A stretch of DNA of 64,000 bases from assembly GCF_003287495.1 (NCBI RefSeq), contig NZ_PRLE01000004.1, forward strand, positions 245,017 through 309,016, read 5' to 3'. The notes under the pieces are model-generated. The model worked only from the letters and a program-made list of their open reading frames with translations, was not told the DNA's origin and ran no database searches. The position numbers and the translations under genes are program-made. The stretch's first letter is position 1. Each line of letters starts with the position of its first letter. This document shows positions 16,499 through 24,399 of this stretch, piece after piece. This DNA comes from Faecalibacterium prausnitzii (GTDB lineage: Bacteria > Bacillota > Clostridia > Oscillospirales > Ruminococcaceae).

Positions 16499-16984
16499 AT
16501 GGCACAAGAAATCAAGATGTCCGCTGCTGGCCTCAAGGCGATGCAGGATGAACTGGAATACCTCAAGACCATCCGCCGCAAAGAGCTGGCAGAAGAGATC
16601 AAGGAAGCCCGCAGCCACGGCGACCTGTCCGAGAACAGCGAGTACGACGAGGCCAAGAACACCCAGGGCCTGGTGGAAAACCGCATCACCGAGCTGGAGC
16701 AGATGGTCAAGAACGCTGTCGTCATCGACGAGAGCGAGCTGAGCGTGGATAGCGTGGCCGTTGGTACCCACGTTTCCATCAAGATGACCGGCGACGATGA
16801 AGTGGAAGAGTACGACATCGTGGGCCGCACCGAGGCAGACCCCCTGAACGGCAAGATCAGCGATGAGAGCCCCGTGGGCCACGGCCTGCTGGGCAAGGCC
16901 GTGGGTGAGAAAGCCGAAGTCCTGCTGCCCACCGGCCAGACCGTTGAGTACGAAGTGCTGGCCATTACCCACGCTGCCAACTGA
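16499..16984 (+). CDS. greA: Transcription elongation factor GreA
   Basis: A 161-residue protein that rescues backtracked RNA polymerase by stimulating transcript cleavage. Residues 1-75 form the coiled-coil finger that enters the secondary channel, with the acidic tip in D42-L-S-E-N-S-E-Y-D50; the C-terminal FKBP-like domain ends with G-Q-T-V-E-Y-E-V-L-A-I. AAGGAGAG precedes the ATG. The stop is 11 bases before lysS, whose ribosome site overlaps the gap, so the pair is an operon. Confidence 0.96.
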   Translation: MAQEIKMSAAGLKAMQDELEYLKTIRRKELAEEIKEARSHGDLSENSEYDEAKNTQGLVENRITELEQMVKNAVVIDESELSVDSVAVGTHVSIKMTGDDEVEEYDIVGRTEADPLNGKISDESPVGHGLLGKAVGEKAEVLLPTGQTVEYEVLAITHAAN

Positions 16985-16995
16985 TAGGAGAAACC

Positions 16996-18507
16996 ATGGA
17001 AGAGCAAAAGAAGAACCCCGCGCAGGGTCTGACCGAGAGCGAGCAGGTACAGGTGCGCCGCCAGAAGCTGGCCGACCTGCAGGCCGCCGGTCACGATCCG
17101 TTCACCCTGACCAAGTTCCCTCAGGACGCCTACTCGGCCGACCTGAAAGAGGAATTCAAGGATCTGCCCAATGAGACCGACAGCGGCAAGACCGTGGCTC
17201 TGGCAGGCCGTATGATGTCCAAGCGCGTCATGGGCAAAGCCAGCTTTGCCCACCTGCGCGACGACAAGGGCGATATCCAGCTCTATGTCCGCCGCGACGA
17301 GCTGGGCGAGGAGCCCTATGCCGCATTCAAGAAGCTGGATGTGGGCGATATCATTGGCGTCAAGGGCGAAGTGTTCCGCACCAAGACCGGCGAGCTGAGC
17401 GTCCGCGCCACCGAGCTGACCCTGCTGGCCAAGAGCCTGCGTCCCCTGCCCGAGAAGTTCCACGGCCTGACCGATACCGAGACCCGTTACCGCCAGCGCT
17501 ATGTGGACCTCATTGCCAACCCCGAGGTCAAGGAAACATTCGTCAAGCGTAGCCAGATCCTGAAAGAGATCCGCGCTTATCTGGACGAGAAAGGCTTCCT
17601 GGAGGTCGATACCCCCATCCTGACCCCGTTTGAGATCGGTGCCTCCGCCCGTCCGTTCTACACCCACCACAACACCCTGAACATGGACATGGTGCTGCGC
17701 ATTGAGACCGAGCTCTACCTCAAGCGTCTGATCGTGGGCGGCATGGACCGCGTGTACGAGGTCGGCCGTATCTTCCGCAACGAGGGCATGGACCCCAAGC
17801 ACAACCCGGAGTTCACCACCATTGAGCTGTATCAGGCTTTCACCGATTTCCATGGCATGATGGATCTGGTGGAGGAGCTGTACAAGCGCCTCGCCCTCAA
17901 GATCTGCGGCAGCATGGTCATCCCCTATCAGGGCAAGCAGATCGACATGGGCCACTGGGAGCGCCTGACCATGATCGAGGCTGTCAAGAAATATTCCGGC
18001 GTGGACTTCAACGACTGGAAGACCGATGAGGACGCCATCGCCGCCGCCAAGGCCAACCATGTGGAGCTGCCGGAAGTGCCCACCAAGGGTGCCATCCTGG
18101 CCGAGTTCTTCGACGCCTTTGTCGAGGACAAACTCATCCAGCCCACCTTTATCTACGATTACCCTGTCGAGATCAGCCCGCTGGCCAAGCGCAAGCCGGA
18201 CGATCCCGCTTTCACCGAGCGCTTCGAGTATTTCATCGACTGCACCGAATACGGCAACGCGTTCAGCGAGCTGAACGACCCCATCGACCAGAAAGGCCGC
18301 TTTGAGCGCCAGGTCGCCGAGCGCAAGGCCATTGAGCCCGACTGCAAGGCCCAGGTCGATTACGACTACGTCAACGCTCTGGAGTACGGCCTGCCCCCCA
18401 CGGGCGGCCTTGGCTTCGGCGTGGACCGCCTCGTCATGCTGCTGACCGACAGCGCCTCCATCCGTGACGTGCTGTTGTTCCCCACGATGAAGCCGATTGA
18501 ACAGTAA
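16996..18507 (+). CDS. lysS: Lysyl-tRNA synthetase, class II
   Basis: A 503-residue class II enzyme charging tRNA-Lys. The N-terminal OB-fold anticodon domain covers about residues 55-160. Motif 1 follows the R-Y-R-Q-R-Y-V-D-L-I block, motif 2 is seen in F-R-N-E-G-M-D-P-K-H-N-P-E-F-T, and motif 3 in G-G-L-G-F-G-V-D-R-L. The final residues L-F-P-T-M-K-P-I-E-Q are encoded by the att core, so site-specific integration has replaced the gene's last codons without changing the protein much. Two further copies of the same 3' end occur at 29.04 and 32.68 kb. The gene is intact. Confidence 0.97.
   Translation: MEEQKKNPAQGLTESEQVQVRRQKLADLQAAGHDPFTLTKFPQDAYSADLKEEFKDLPNETDSGKTVALAGRMMSKRVMGKASFAHLRDDKGDIQLYVRRDELGEEPYAAFKKLDVGDIIGVKGEVFRTKTGELSVRATELTLLAKSLRPLPEKFHGLTDTETRYRQRYVDLIANPEVKETFVKRSQILKEIRAYLDEKGFLEVDTPILTPFEIGASARPFYTHHNTLNMDMVLRIETELYLKRLIVGGMDRVYEVGRIFRNEGMDPKHNPEFTTIELYQAFTDFHGMMDLVEELYKRLALKICGSMVIPYQGKQIDMGHWERLTMIEAVKKYSGVDFNDWKTDEDAIAAAKANHVELPEVPTKGAILAEFFDAFVEDKLIQPTFIYDYPVEISPLAKRKPDDPAFTERFEYFIDCTEYGNAFSELNDPIDQKGRFERQVAERKAIEPDCKAQVDYDYVNALEYGLPPTGGLGFGVDRLVMLLTDSASIRDVLLFPTMKPIEQ
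18479..18494. other. att core, left (within lysS)
   Basis: The 16-bp core TCCCCACGATGAAGCC encodes part of the LysS C-terminus. It is repeated at 29042-29057 and 32681-32696. Confidence 0.8.
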
Positions 18508-18528
18508 ATTTCCAATTTAAGCGAAACA

Positions 18529-18575
18529 AAGCCTGAAACTTCTTGATGTACCGAGAAGTTTTAGGCTTTTTCTTT
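18529..18575 (+). terminator. Intrinsic terminator after lysS (element-borne copy)
   Basis: A 14-bp stem (AGCCTGAAACTTCT with AGAAGTTTTAGGCT, one mismatch) is followed by TTTTCTTTT. The duplicate at 32731-32777 has the fully paired form. Confidence 0.9.
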
Positions 18576-18596
18576 TGATGAATTTCCAGCGAAAAC

Positions 18597-18621
18597 TACG
18601 CCATACGCCAATTTTACGCCA
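18597..18621. repeat. Integrase arm-type sites, element A left end
   Basis: Three direct copies of TACGCCA (18597, 18604, 18615). The same heptamer is repeated four times beside the element A integrase at 28882-28925. The flanking CCAATTTTACGC is also matched by an inverted GCGTAAAATTGG about 60 bases on. Confidence 0.55.
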
Positions 18622-18808
18622 AACGATGTATGATTTTGTGCAGAGCAAAAAGAGCGTTGTTCGCATTTAGCGTAAAATTGGAGCGTGTGGTGGATGGGTG
18701 CAGACCTGCAAAGGGCTGCATCAGAAAGTGGTTTTATGTATTTGCAAACGGACAGCTGAAACTTTCCACCGCAGAAGAAGTAAATGTGAAAAACATGGAG
18801 GTTTCCTT

Positions 18809-19057
18809 ATGAACAAACTACTTTCCTGCCACTATAACATGGACACCAACCGGGTGGAAGCCCGATTCGAGGATGGCACCACCCTTGCCATCGACTGCAT
18901 CGCCATCGAAGACGAGTACGGCAACACCCCGGCACAGCGGGCAGAACTGGACTGGCTGCTGTACAATAAGCCGCTGGAGTATGCACAGATGGTGCTGGGT
19001 GGGGAGATTGAGCGTTATCTGTCACTGGGATGCGACCACGGCAGGCTGGAAGATTGA
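18809..19057 (+). CDS. Small DUF6061-like protein, copy in element A
   Basis: An 82-residue acidic protein, intact, with GGAGG before the ATG. It begins M-N-K-L-L-S-C-H-Y-N-M and has the conserved core R-V-E-A-R-F-x-D-G-T and E-L-D-W-L-L-Y-N-K-P-L-E-Y. I match it to the DUF6061 family of gut Firmicutes from memory; no function is known. A nearly identical gene lies at 33011-33262. A terminator follows directly, so it is its own short transcript, possibly read through from lysS. Confidence 0.75.
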   Translation: MNKLLSCHYNMDTNRVEARFEDGTTLAIDCIAIEDEYGNTPAQRAELDWLLYNKPLEYAQMVLGGEIERYLSLGCDHGRLED

Positions 19058-19069
19058 CCTTTTTATTAT

Positions 19070-19106
19070 GGCAGGCATACCGTGGATGGTGTGTCTGCCG
19101 TTTTTT
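19070..19106 (+). terminator. Intrinsic terminator after the DUF6061-like gene
   Basis: Stem GGCAG-g-CATACC with GGTGTG-t-CTGCC, followed by G and six T residues. Confidence 0.78.
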
Positions 19107-19289
19107 CGTATTTAATATGTTTTGTTGCATTTTTACGGAAGCTGCGGTATCATATAAATAATTATTACAAATGGGCAAGAAATACTTTTAGGTATTTTGT
19201 TGCGGTTGCCTTGATAACAATGGACCGTTTCTTTAACGAATACATTTATCATACAGGTAACTCTGAGATTTTGTCCTGCTGGAGGAATT

Positions 19290-22200
19290 ATGCCAAGAAT
19301 TCTCTATGATCGCTTTGGATTCGATCGTTTCGGTTACAATAAGGATGGTTATGATCGTATGGGGTATAACCGAGAGGGATTTGACCGAGATGGCTATGAT
19401 CGTAATGGATTGAATCGTCAGGGGTTCAATAAACTTACGGGTTTTGATAAAGATGGATACGATAAGGATGGCTATGACCGAGATGGCTTTGATCGTTCTG
19501 GCTTTGATAAAGACGGTTTTGACCACAAAGGTTATAATACGTTGGGATATGATCGTACGGGCTTTAATCGTGCAGGTCTTGATAAGGATGGCTATAACCG
19601 ACAGGGCTATGATAAAAGCGGTTACAATCGGCAGGGCTACAATAAAGATGGGTTCAATCAGTACGGCTACGATAAAGACGGATTCAATGCTCGCGGATAT
19701 GATATTGAGGGATTTGACCGGAGTGGCTTTAATGGGGCTGGCTTTGATCGTGACGGGTTTGATCGTAACGGTTATGATAAAGACGGCTATAACCGCGATG
19801 GGTTTGACCATAACGGTATGGATCGTGAAGGCTATGGCGCAGACGGTTTCGATTTGTATGGCTTCGATCGTGATGGTAATGATCAAAACGGTTTTAGCTT
19901 TACAGGCTGGAACTCGGATGGAAAAAATATTCTAGGCTTTTACCGTGACGGCTTTAATTCAGAAGGACTCAGCATTGAAGGCTATTCTCGCGAATTGTTT
20001 GATGCCGATGGATATCATATTTATACAGGGTTTAACCTTGAAGGCTTTGATCGTGACGGTTACAACGTGAATGGTTTAGATAGCGATGGTTATAATCGAG
20101 AGGGATACCATTTCATAACAGGGCTCAATCATGCTGGTTATGACTGCGATGGTTACAATTTTTATGGGTTTGACCAAAATGGTTATAACCGTAATGGATA
20201 TAATCGCGATGGATATGATGAAAATGGATTTGATGTCTTCGGATATGACAAAGCAGGTTTTGACCGTGCTGGATATAATCGCGATGGCTATGACCACGAT
20301 GGTTACAATTTTGAGGGCTACAATGCTGAGGGTGAACTAAAACCATCCCTGCGAAAAAATATGCAGCTTACGTCCGATGCTCAACAAGAGAAATTGGAGC
20401 GTCAATATCTGACAAAGTGCCAGATTGCAGTTCGCAGAATCTATGGCAAACAAGTCGAAAATGAGATTATGCAGGATTTCAAGCCGGAGACGAGCTACTA
20501 TTATGATAGCCGTTCTGGCTTGCTACAAACCAGACGATCAGAGCCTGATATGGAACTGGCACGGAGACAAATCGACCGAAAAGTGAATAAGGTCATCCGA
20601 AAACCTTATTTCTGCCATGTTGACTATAAATATAATGCGGAGTTGTATCTAGGAAAACAACAAGTTGCAGGATGGATTACAGATTGGGCTGACGAACAGG
20701 CATCGTTATATTATCAATGGCAAATGTACATTGGTAATGAAGATAAGAAATTGGAACTTGTCCGTGACGTTCACATTTCCGATGGCGATTATCAAGGGTA
20801 CACTGATTTATACAATGCCCATCAAAAAGAAACCAAAAGTACCACAGTCGCTGATCAACACCTCGCACAAATTATTGCTGCCAACCAAAAGAACAAAAAA
20901 ATCCATGATATTGTTGAATCTATACAACAAAACCAGTATCGAATTATTACGTCTAATATGGATACTCCACTTTTGGTGTTGGGATGTGCTGGATCAGGCA
21001 AGACCATGATCCTCATGCACAAAATCCGATATATGAAATACAACCATAAAGATCTTCAGATGGAAGATATAATTGTTCTTTCACCTACTGACATCCTTGG
21101 CAGAGAAAGCCATGAACTTTCACGATTGCTTCAAATCGAGGCGGTCAAACAATTTACAGTGGTATCATTTTACGAGGCAGCAAGCAAGCAGCTTCTAAAC
21201 AAGCTTCAATTGCCTTATGAGGAGTTTCAGGTTATTGATGATGGTATTACCCCAAAAGCCTATTACCAAAAAACATACCTTGATACTTTGCGTTTGGATT
21301 TATTCAACATTTTACATCGCGGCTCCTCAAATGGTGGATCTTTAAAATCTTATCAAGAACAACTTGACGAAACGATCCGCTCCTATATAGAGCGATCAAC
21401 CTTGAAGCCTGAAGAAATTGGACAGCTCGACTCTCTTTATAATTCATCTCTTAAAGAGCTTGAAAAAGCTAGCGTTCAAGATATTGAACATCTGGATTCA
21501 CTGCTTGAAAAAAGAATTTCTGAACGTCTGAAATACGAAAATGCTCAACTGCTAATTCGACTTTTGCTTCGTGGCAATCTTCTGAAAGATGTACCTCAAT
21601 TGAAGAATCCGGAAAGCTCTCGTCTTGAGCAAAAATTTTTCTATACTTTAAAGGTTTCAGCTTTAATCATCAGTGACGAATTCAACCGTGGAATGGTTCA
21701 TCAAGAATTCACTCCGACTAGTATGGCTCAGTGCCTGCAAGTTTTACAACTGTTCCTTACTGAAAATCTTGAACGAGATGATGCGCGTAAACTTTTGAAT
21801 GAATGGGAAAAGGTTTCCCGACAGGAAGCAGTAGCCTTTGATAGATTTCTTGACCAACAGGCAATGTATTTTGATCATCTGGAATACAAAAAGATTATAC
21901 TGGAGAATCTACTTTCCGAAAAAATTGTTTGTCGAAAAAAATCCATCGGAGATGCCTTTGATTATGAAACTTCTTTTGAAAAGCTGGTTCAACTCTACGA
22001 AGAATCTGAAGATGCACTTGATAAAGTAGGGTTGACCCCCTTTACTTTCTTTTCTACCTATAACAAGATGCTCCGTGAGAAAAAGAGACTTCAGCAGCAG
22101 CGAAAGTCTCCAGACAAGAATACATATCTTTTGGATAGTATCCTTCATTTATTAAATGTTACTATATCTTACGACTCTATAACGGAAATTCCGCTGTCAA

Positions 22201-22823
22201 AAGCATTTTTAATGACTGAGTTGCTATCCTCTTATGCGGGCGATTTGTCTTTGGATAAAAAATACATTTTTGTGGACGAATTTCAAGATCTTTCACCCAA
22301 TGAGCTTCGTTTGGTACAAAAACTTTATCCTAACTCGGTTTTTAATTTGTTTGGAGATCTTAGTCAATGCATCAGTGAAAAAGGAATTGCAGAACTCACC
22401 TCGATACCTAAAGACCTCCGTATTGGCACACCGGCGACTATATCAGAAAACTATCGAAATGCACGTCAGATTACGGAATATGTCAACCGAGAGTTCAGTA
22501 TGAAAATGCTTGCCGTTGGATTAAACGGCAAGCAAGAAAAAGTTAATATGATTCCAGATTTGGAAATTGCACAAGATGATAGAGTCGCAATTATTGTATC
22601 AGGTGCACCTCTTGTTCTCAATGATTTTCTCCGTGACCACGATGTCGTTTTCTTTGATGAGCAACGAGAAATTGTTCGGGGAGCTTATAATGTTATCTCT
22701 GTGGCAAATGTAAAGGGCCTTGAATTTGAAAAAGCGATTGTTGTTCTTTCGGGCATGACACCGAACGAACAGTACGTTGCCTGTACTAGAGCCATTCAAG
22801 AATTATATGTAATCCCTTCCTAA
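19290..22823 (+). CDS. HelD-like SF1 helicase with N-terminal pentapeptide-repeat domain
   Basis: A 1177-residue protein. Residues 10-347 are about 65 tandem five-residue units G-[FY]-[DN]-x-x, mostly with R/K at position 4 and D/N/E at position 5. The rest looks like HelD, the helicase that strips stalled RNA polymerase from DNA: K438-P-Y-F and the W462-I-T-D-W...S-L-Y-Y block match the conserved HelD entry region, Walker A is G-C-A-G-S-G-K-T (565-572), Walker B is D996-E-F-Q-D, and motif VI-like V-A-C-T-R-A is near the end. TGGAGGA precedes the ATG. The gene is AT-rich and ends at a terminator, so it is an independent cargo of the element. HelD membership is a family inference; the repeat domain is unlike known HelD N-termini. 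Possible roles: polymerase rescue, antibiotic tolerance or anti-phage defence. Confidence 0.8.
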   Translation: MPRILYDRFGFDRFGYNKDGYDRMGYNREGFDRDGYDRNGLNRQGFNKLTGFDKDGYDKDGYDRDGFDRSGFDKDGFDHKGYNTLGYDRTGFNRAGLDKDGYNRQGYDKSGYNRQGYNKDGFNQYGYDKDGFNARGYDIEGFDRSGFNGAGFDRDGFDRNGYDKDGYNRDGFDHNGMDREGYGADGFDLYGFDRDGNDQNGFSFTGWNSDGKNILGFYRDGFNSEGLSIEGYSRELFDADGYHIYTGFNLEGFDRDGYNVNGLDSDGYNREGYHFITGLNHAGYDCDGYNFYGFDQNGYNRNGYNRDGYDENGFDVFGYDKAGFDRAGYNRDGYDHDGYNFEGYNAEGELKPSLRKNMQLTSDAQQEKLERQYLTKCQIAVRRIYGKQVENEIMQDFKPETSYYYDSRSGLLQTRRSEPDMELARRQIDRKVNKVIRKPYFCHVDYKYNAELYLGKQQVAGWITDWADEQASLYYQWQMYIGNEDKKLELVRDVHISDGDYQGYTDLYNAHQKETKSTTVADQHLAQIIAANQKNKKIHDIVESIQQNQYRIITSNMDTPLLVLGCAGSGKTMILMHKIRYMKYNHKDLQMEDIIVLSPTDILGRESHELSRLLQIEAVKQFTVVSFYEAASKQLLNKLQLPYEEFQVIDDGITPKAYYQKTYLDTLRLDLFNILHRGSSNGGSLKSYQEQLDETIRSYIERSTLKPEEIGQLDSLYNSSLKELEKASVQDIEHLDSLLEKRISERLKYENAQLLIRLLLRGNLLKDVPQLKNPESSRLEQKFFYTLKVSALIISDEFNRGMVHQEFTPTSMAQCLQVLQLFLTENLERDDARKLLNEWEKVSRQEAVAFDRFLDQQAMYFDHLEYKKIILENLLSEKIVCRKKSIGDAFDYETSFEKLVQLYEESEDALDKVGLTPFTFFSTYNKMLREKKRLQQQRKSPDKNTYLLDSILHLLNVTISYDSITEIPLSKAFLMTELLSSYAGDLSLDKKYIFVDEFQDLSPNELRLVQKLYPNSVFNLFGDLSQCISEKGIAELTSIPKDLRIGTPATISENYRNARQITEYVNREFSMKMLAVGLNGKQEKVNMIPDLEIAQDDRVAIIVSGAPLVLNDFLRDHDVVFFDEQREIVRGAYNVISVANVKGLEFEKAIVVLSGMTPNEQYVACTRAIQELYVIPS
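19317..20330 (+). repeat. Coding 15-bp tandem repeat array
   Basis: About 65 units of 15 bases encode the G-[FY]-[DN]-x-x repeats. A few units have six residues (ending in T) and one has ten, but the frame never breaks. Codons vary between units, which shows that the array has been under selection for protein sequence rather than freshly amplified. Confidence 0.9.
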
Positions 22824-22839
22824 TAGATCAACTTGTCAA

Positions 22840-22873
22840 GAGGGCTGGCACCGTCCAGCCCTCTCTCTTTTTG
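22840..22873 (+). terminator. Intrinsic terminator after the helicase gene
   Basis: A perfect 9-bp stem GAGGGCTGG/CCAGCCCTC with a six-base loop, then TCTCTTTTT. Confidence 0.88.
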
Positions 22874-23047
22874 CCAAAGTTCCCCTCGTTTTTTCTTGCA
22901 AGCCGCCGAAAGTGTCGTATTTCAAAAAGTTTTTGTTGACACAACTCGATTTTTGTGGCAATCTATCCCAACAATTTAATATAACATATTTTACTTAGAG
23001 TTCCAGCTCGGCTCCCAAAGAAGCCGGAGCAAGTTTTTGACTTTCTT

Positions 23048-23125
23048 ATCGCTACATAACGAACCCGAACCAAGGCCATCCCGGAAGGGATGGTCAGGTT
23101 CAGGTTGTTGTGTGGCGATTTTTTG
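23048..23125 (+). other. Large hairpin with terminal T-run
   Basis: Arms of the type ATCGC-ACATAAC-AACC-GAACC and GGTTC-GGTT-TTGTGT-GCGAT pair imperfectly around the perfect inner stem CCATCCC/GGGATGG, followed by six T residues. It may be a terminator or the end of a structured RNA. Confidence 0.55.
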
Positions 23126-23173
23126 TCGTTTGTGATTTTTTTGTTAATTTTCGGAAAGATGGCTCTATTTTGG

Positions 23174-23495
23174 CCTTTCTCGTCGGCTACCTATTGAGGG
23201 GACTTTTTTGAAGTGGATATTTATGACAACTTTATTACAAAGAGTCATCAATGGGTGCCAAATGGCCCTTCTCGATGCCTACCAAGTGAGAGTGTCTTTT
23301 TTCAAGAGTGATTCGACTTTGGATATGCTCGCCGTTGTAAATGGCCTACCTCAGTTGGTGGCTCGATAAACCAATGATATTTTAACTCGGCGGTTGCTTC
23401 AGCTATATTTTCCAAGAACTTTTTAACAAATTTCTTTTTCGGGTAACAAAAAGCCCTTTTTCGATGCCTACCAATTAGAGGGATAATTTTTCGGA
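23174..23495 (+). repeat. Three imperfect copies of a non-coding unit
   Basis: The pattern G-CCYTTCTCG-(TC/AT)G-CTACC-A followed by TGAGAG/TTAGAG and a T-rich tail appears near 23176, 23262 and 23451. The spacing is uneven (about 90 and 190 bases). A fourth partial hairpin GCCTACC-TCAGTT-GGTGGC lies at about 23342. Confidence 0.4.
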
Positions 23496-23867
23496 AGCCC
23501 TAAATTCTGAAGATTTTCTATATAACTCCGTTCTTTGAAAACAGAATAGTTCAATCGTCCGGTACTTCACAAAAGGTACTTCTGTAATTCGCAGCCCGGC
23601 CATAACGAAGGCGGGGTGGCTGAAATGCCAATGGTGCGGTGCAAGCCCGCCGTCGGACGATTCCCCACTCCTAGGGTGCCGAGGGCGAATATGGGAGACC
23701 TTAACATATTAAGCAGACCAGGGTGCTGATCTGCAATTGAGAGAGCTGGCGAGTACGCTGGTTCTCGATACATATTGAAGCCGGACGAGCTGTCCTTCAG
23801 GACAGCTTGCCCGGAGCAAGAGTGCAGAGAGCGCAGCTCTTTGCGCGGGTCAAGGGCGGCAGCCTTG

Positions 23868-23904
23868 CCCAGTGATATGATGCTGCGCGTCATATCATAC
23901 TGGG
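23868..23904. other. oriT-like inverted repeat
   Basis: CCCAGT-GATATGA and TCATATC-AtACTGGG are nearly perfect inverted arms around a nine-base centre. It is flanked by the perfect hairpins AGCTGTCC-TTCA-GGACAGCT (about 23789-23808) and CAGCAGC-TTC-GCTGCTG (about 23934-23950). Confidence 0.45.
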
Positions 23905-23976
23905 TATTGTCTGGCGCAAAACGGCGGCAGATCCAGCAGCTTCGCTGCTGCGTTTTCCCCATCAAGCTGTTGAAAC

Positions 23977-24008
23977 GGAGGGATATTTATTTGAAGCTTA
24001 CGCAATGA
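23977..24008 (+). pseudogene. Truncated duplicate of the relaxase translation start
   Basis: GGAGGG, eight bases, then TTG-AAG-CTT-ACG-CAA-TGA encodes L-K-L-T-Q-stop. The true relaxase start 400 bases on has the same layout, GAGGG, eight bases, then L-K-L-T-R-H-N. The first copy is a broken five-codon remnant or a tiny leader peptide. Confidence 0.45.
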
Positions 24009-24086
24009 TATAGAATTTTTCCGGAGTTGAAGAGTGACGATGCTACGAAAAAGTGGAACGATGCTTCCTACTTTCACCGAAAATTA

Positions 24087-24310
24087 GGAACTCTCGGTTC
24101 CTGTTCGAGTATGAGTTTCTTTGCTATACTTTTCTTGCAGAGCGAAAGCAAACTCTTTTAAGCGGAAAGCGACAAACGCCATGATCTCCCACTGAGGGAA
24201 GGAGCGGTAGGCCACTTTCTTTGCAGTATAACAAACACATAAATCCTTTTCCGAAAGGATTACCTCTCGATTCCGAGAGAAGATTTCAAGACACGGTCTT
24301 GAAATGCGAG
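24087..24310. other. Run of perfect hairpins, candidate MobV oriT
   Basis: AGGAAC-TCTCG-GTTCCT, then AGTAT-rich arms around 24108-24130 (GAGTAT...CTATACTTTTC, similar in layout to MobV origins), AATCCTTT-tcc-GAAAGGATT, CTCTCG-ATTC-CGAGAG and TTTCAAGA-CACGG-TCTTGAAA follow one another. The relaxase gene starts 90 bases later. Confidence 0.45.
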
Positions 24311-24399
24311 ACCCGTTGCTTAGAAGAATTGTATCACTCCTGTGATTTGATCGCACGAGTGGCCGTACACAAAAAATACAGGAAAAGAGGGATGTCTAT

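Larger units (their letters stand above)
18479..19057. repeat. Long direct repeat, left copy (lysS end + arm sites + DUF6061-like gene)
   Basis: This 579-base block is matched almost without gaps by 32681-33262 at a constant offset of 14,202 bases. By eye about 20 of the first 300 bases differ, so the copies are related but not a recent exact duplication. Similarity stops at the end of the DUF6061-like gene. Confidence 0.85.
22874..24399. other. Long structured non-coding region upstream of the relaxase
   Basis: No convincing gene is present in these 1.5 kb. The region holds a large hairpin (23048-23125), three related tandem-like blocks (about 23174-23495), a series of GC-rich hairpins (23560-23960) including the inverted repeat 23868-23904, a truncated copy of the relaxase start (23977-24008), and a run of perfect small hairpins (24087-24310). 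Its position directly before a MobV relaxase fits an origin of transfer with attached regulatory RNA. Confidence 0.6.

Noticed and set aside
19233..19886. A minus-strand frame full of I-x-x-I-T-I-x repeats opposite the pentapeptide array
   Set aside because: Its repetition simply mirrors the coding 15-bp repeat; no start signals.
19317..20330. CRISPR-like or EF-hand/dockerin-like repeats
   Set aside because: The period is 15 bases, entirely coding, without spacers, so not CRISPR. D-x-D-G motifs resemble calcium loops, but the five-residue period leaves no room for EF-hand helices.
23560..23960. Group II intron or riboswitch
   Set aside because: The hairpin density suggested one, but there is no reverse transcriptase, no recognisable domain V and no gene directly downstream to be regulated.
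23567..23965. A 132-codon minus-strand frame in the structured region
   Set aside because: No ribosome site, no family, and it runs through several perfect hairpins and the oriT-like repeat.
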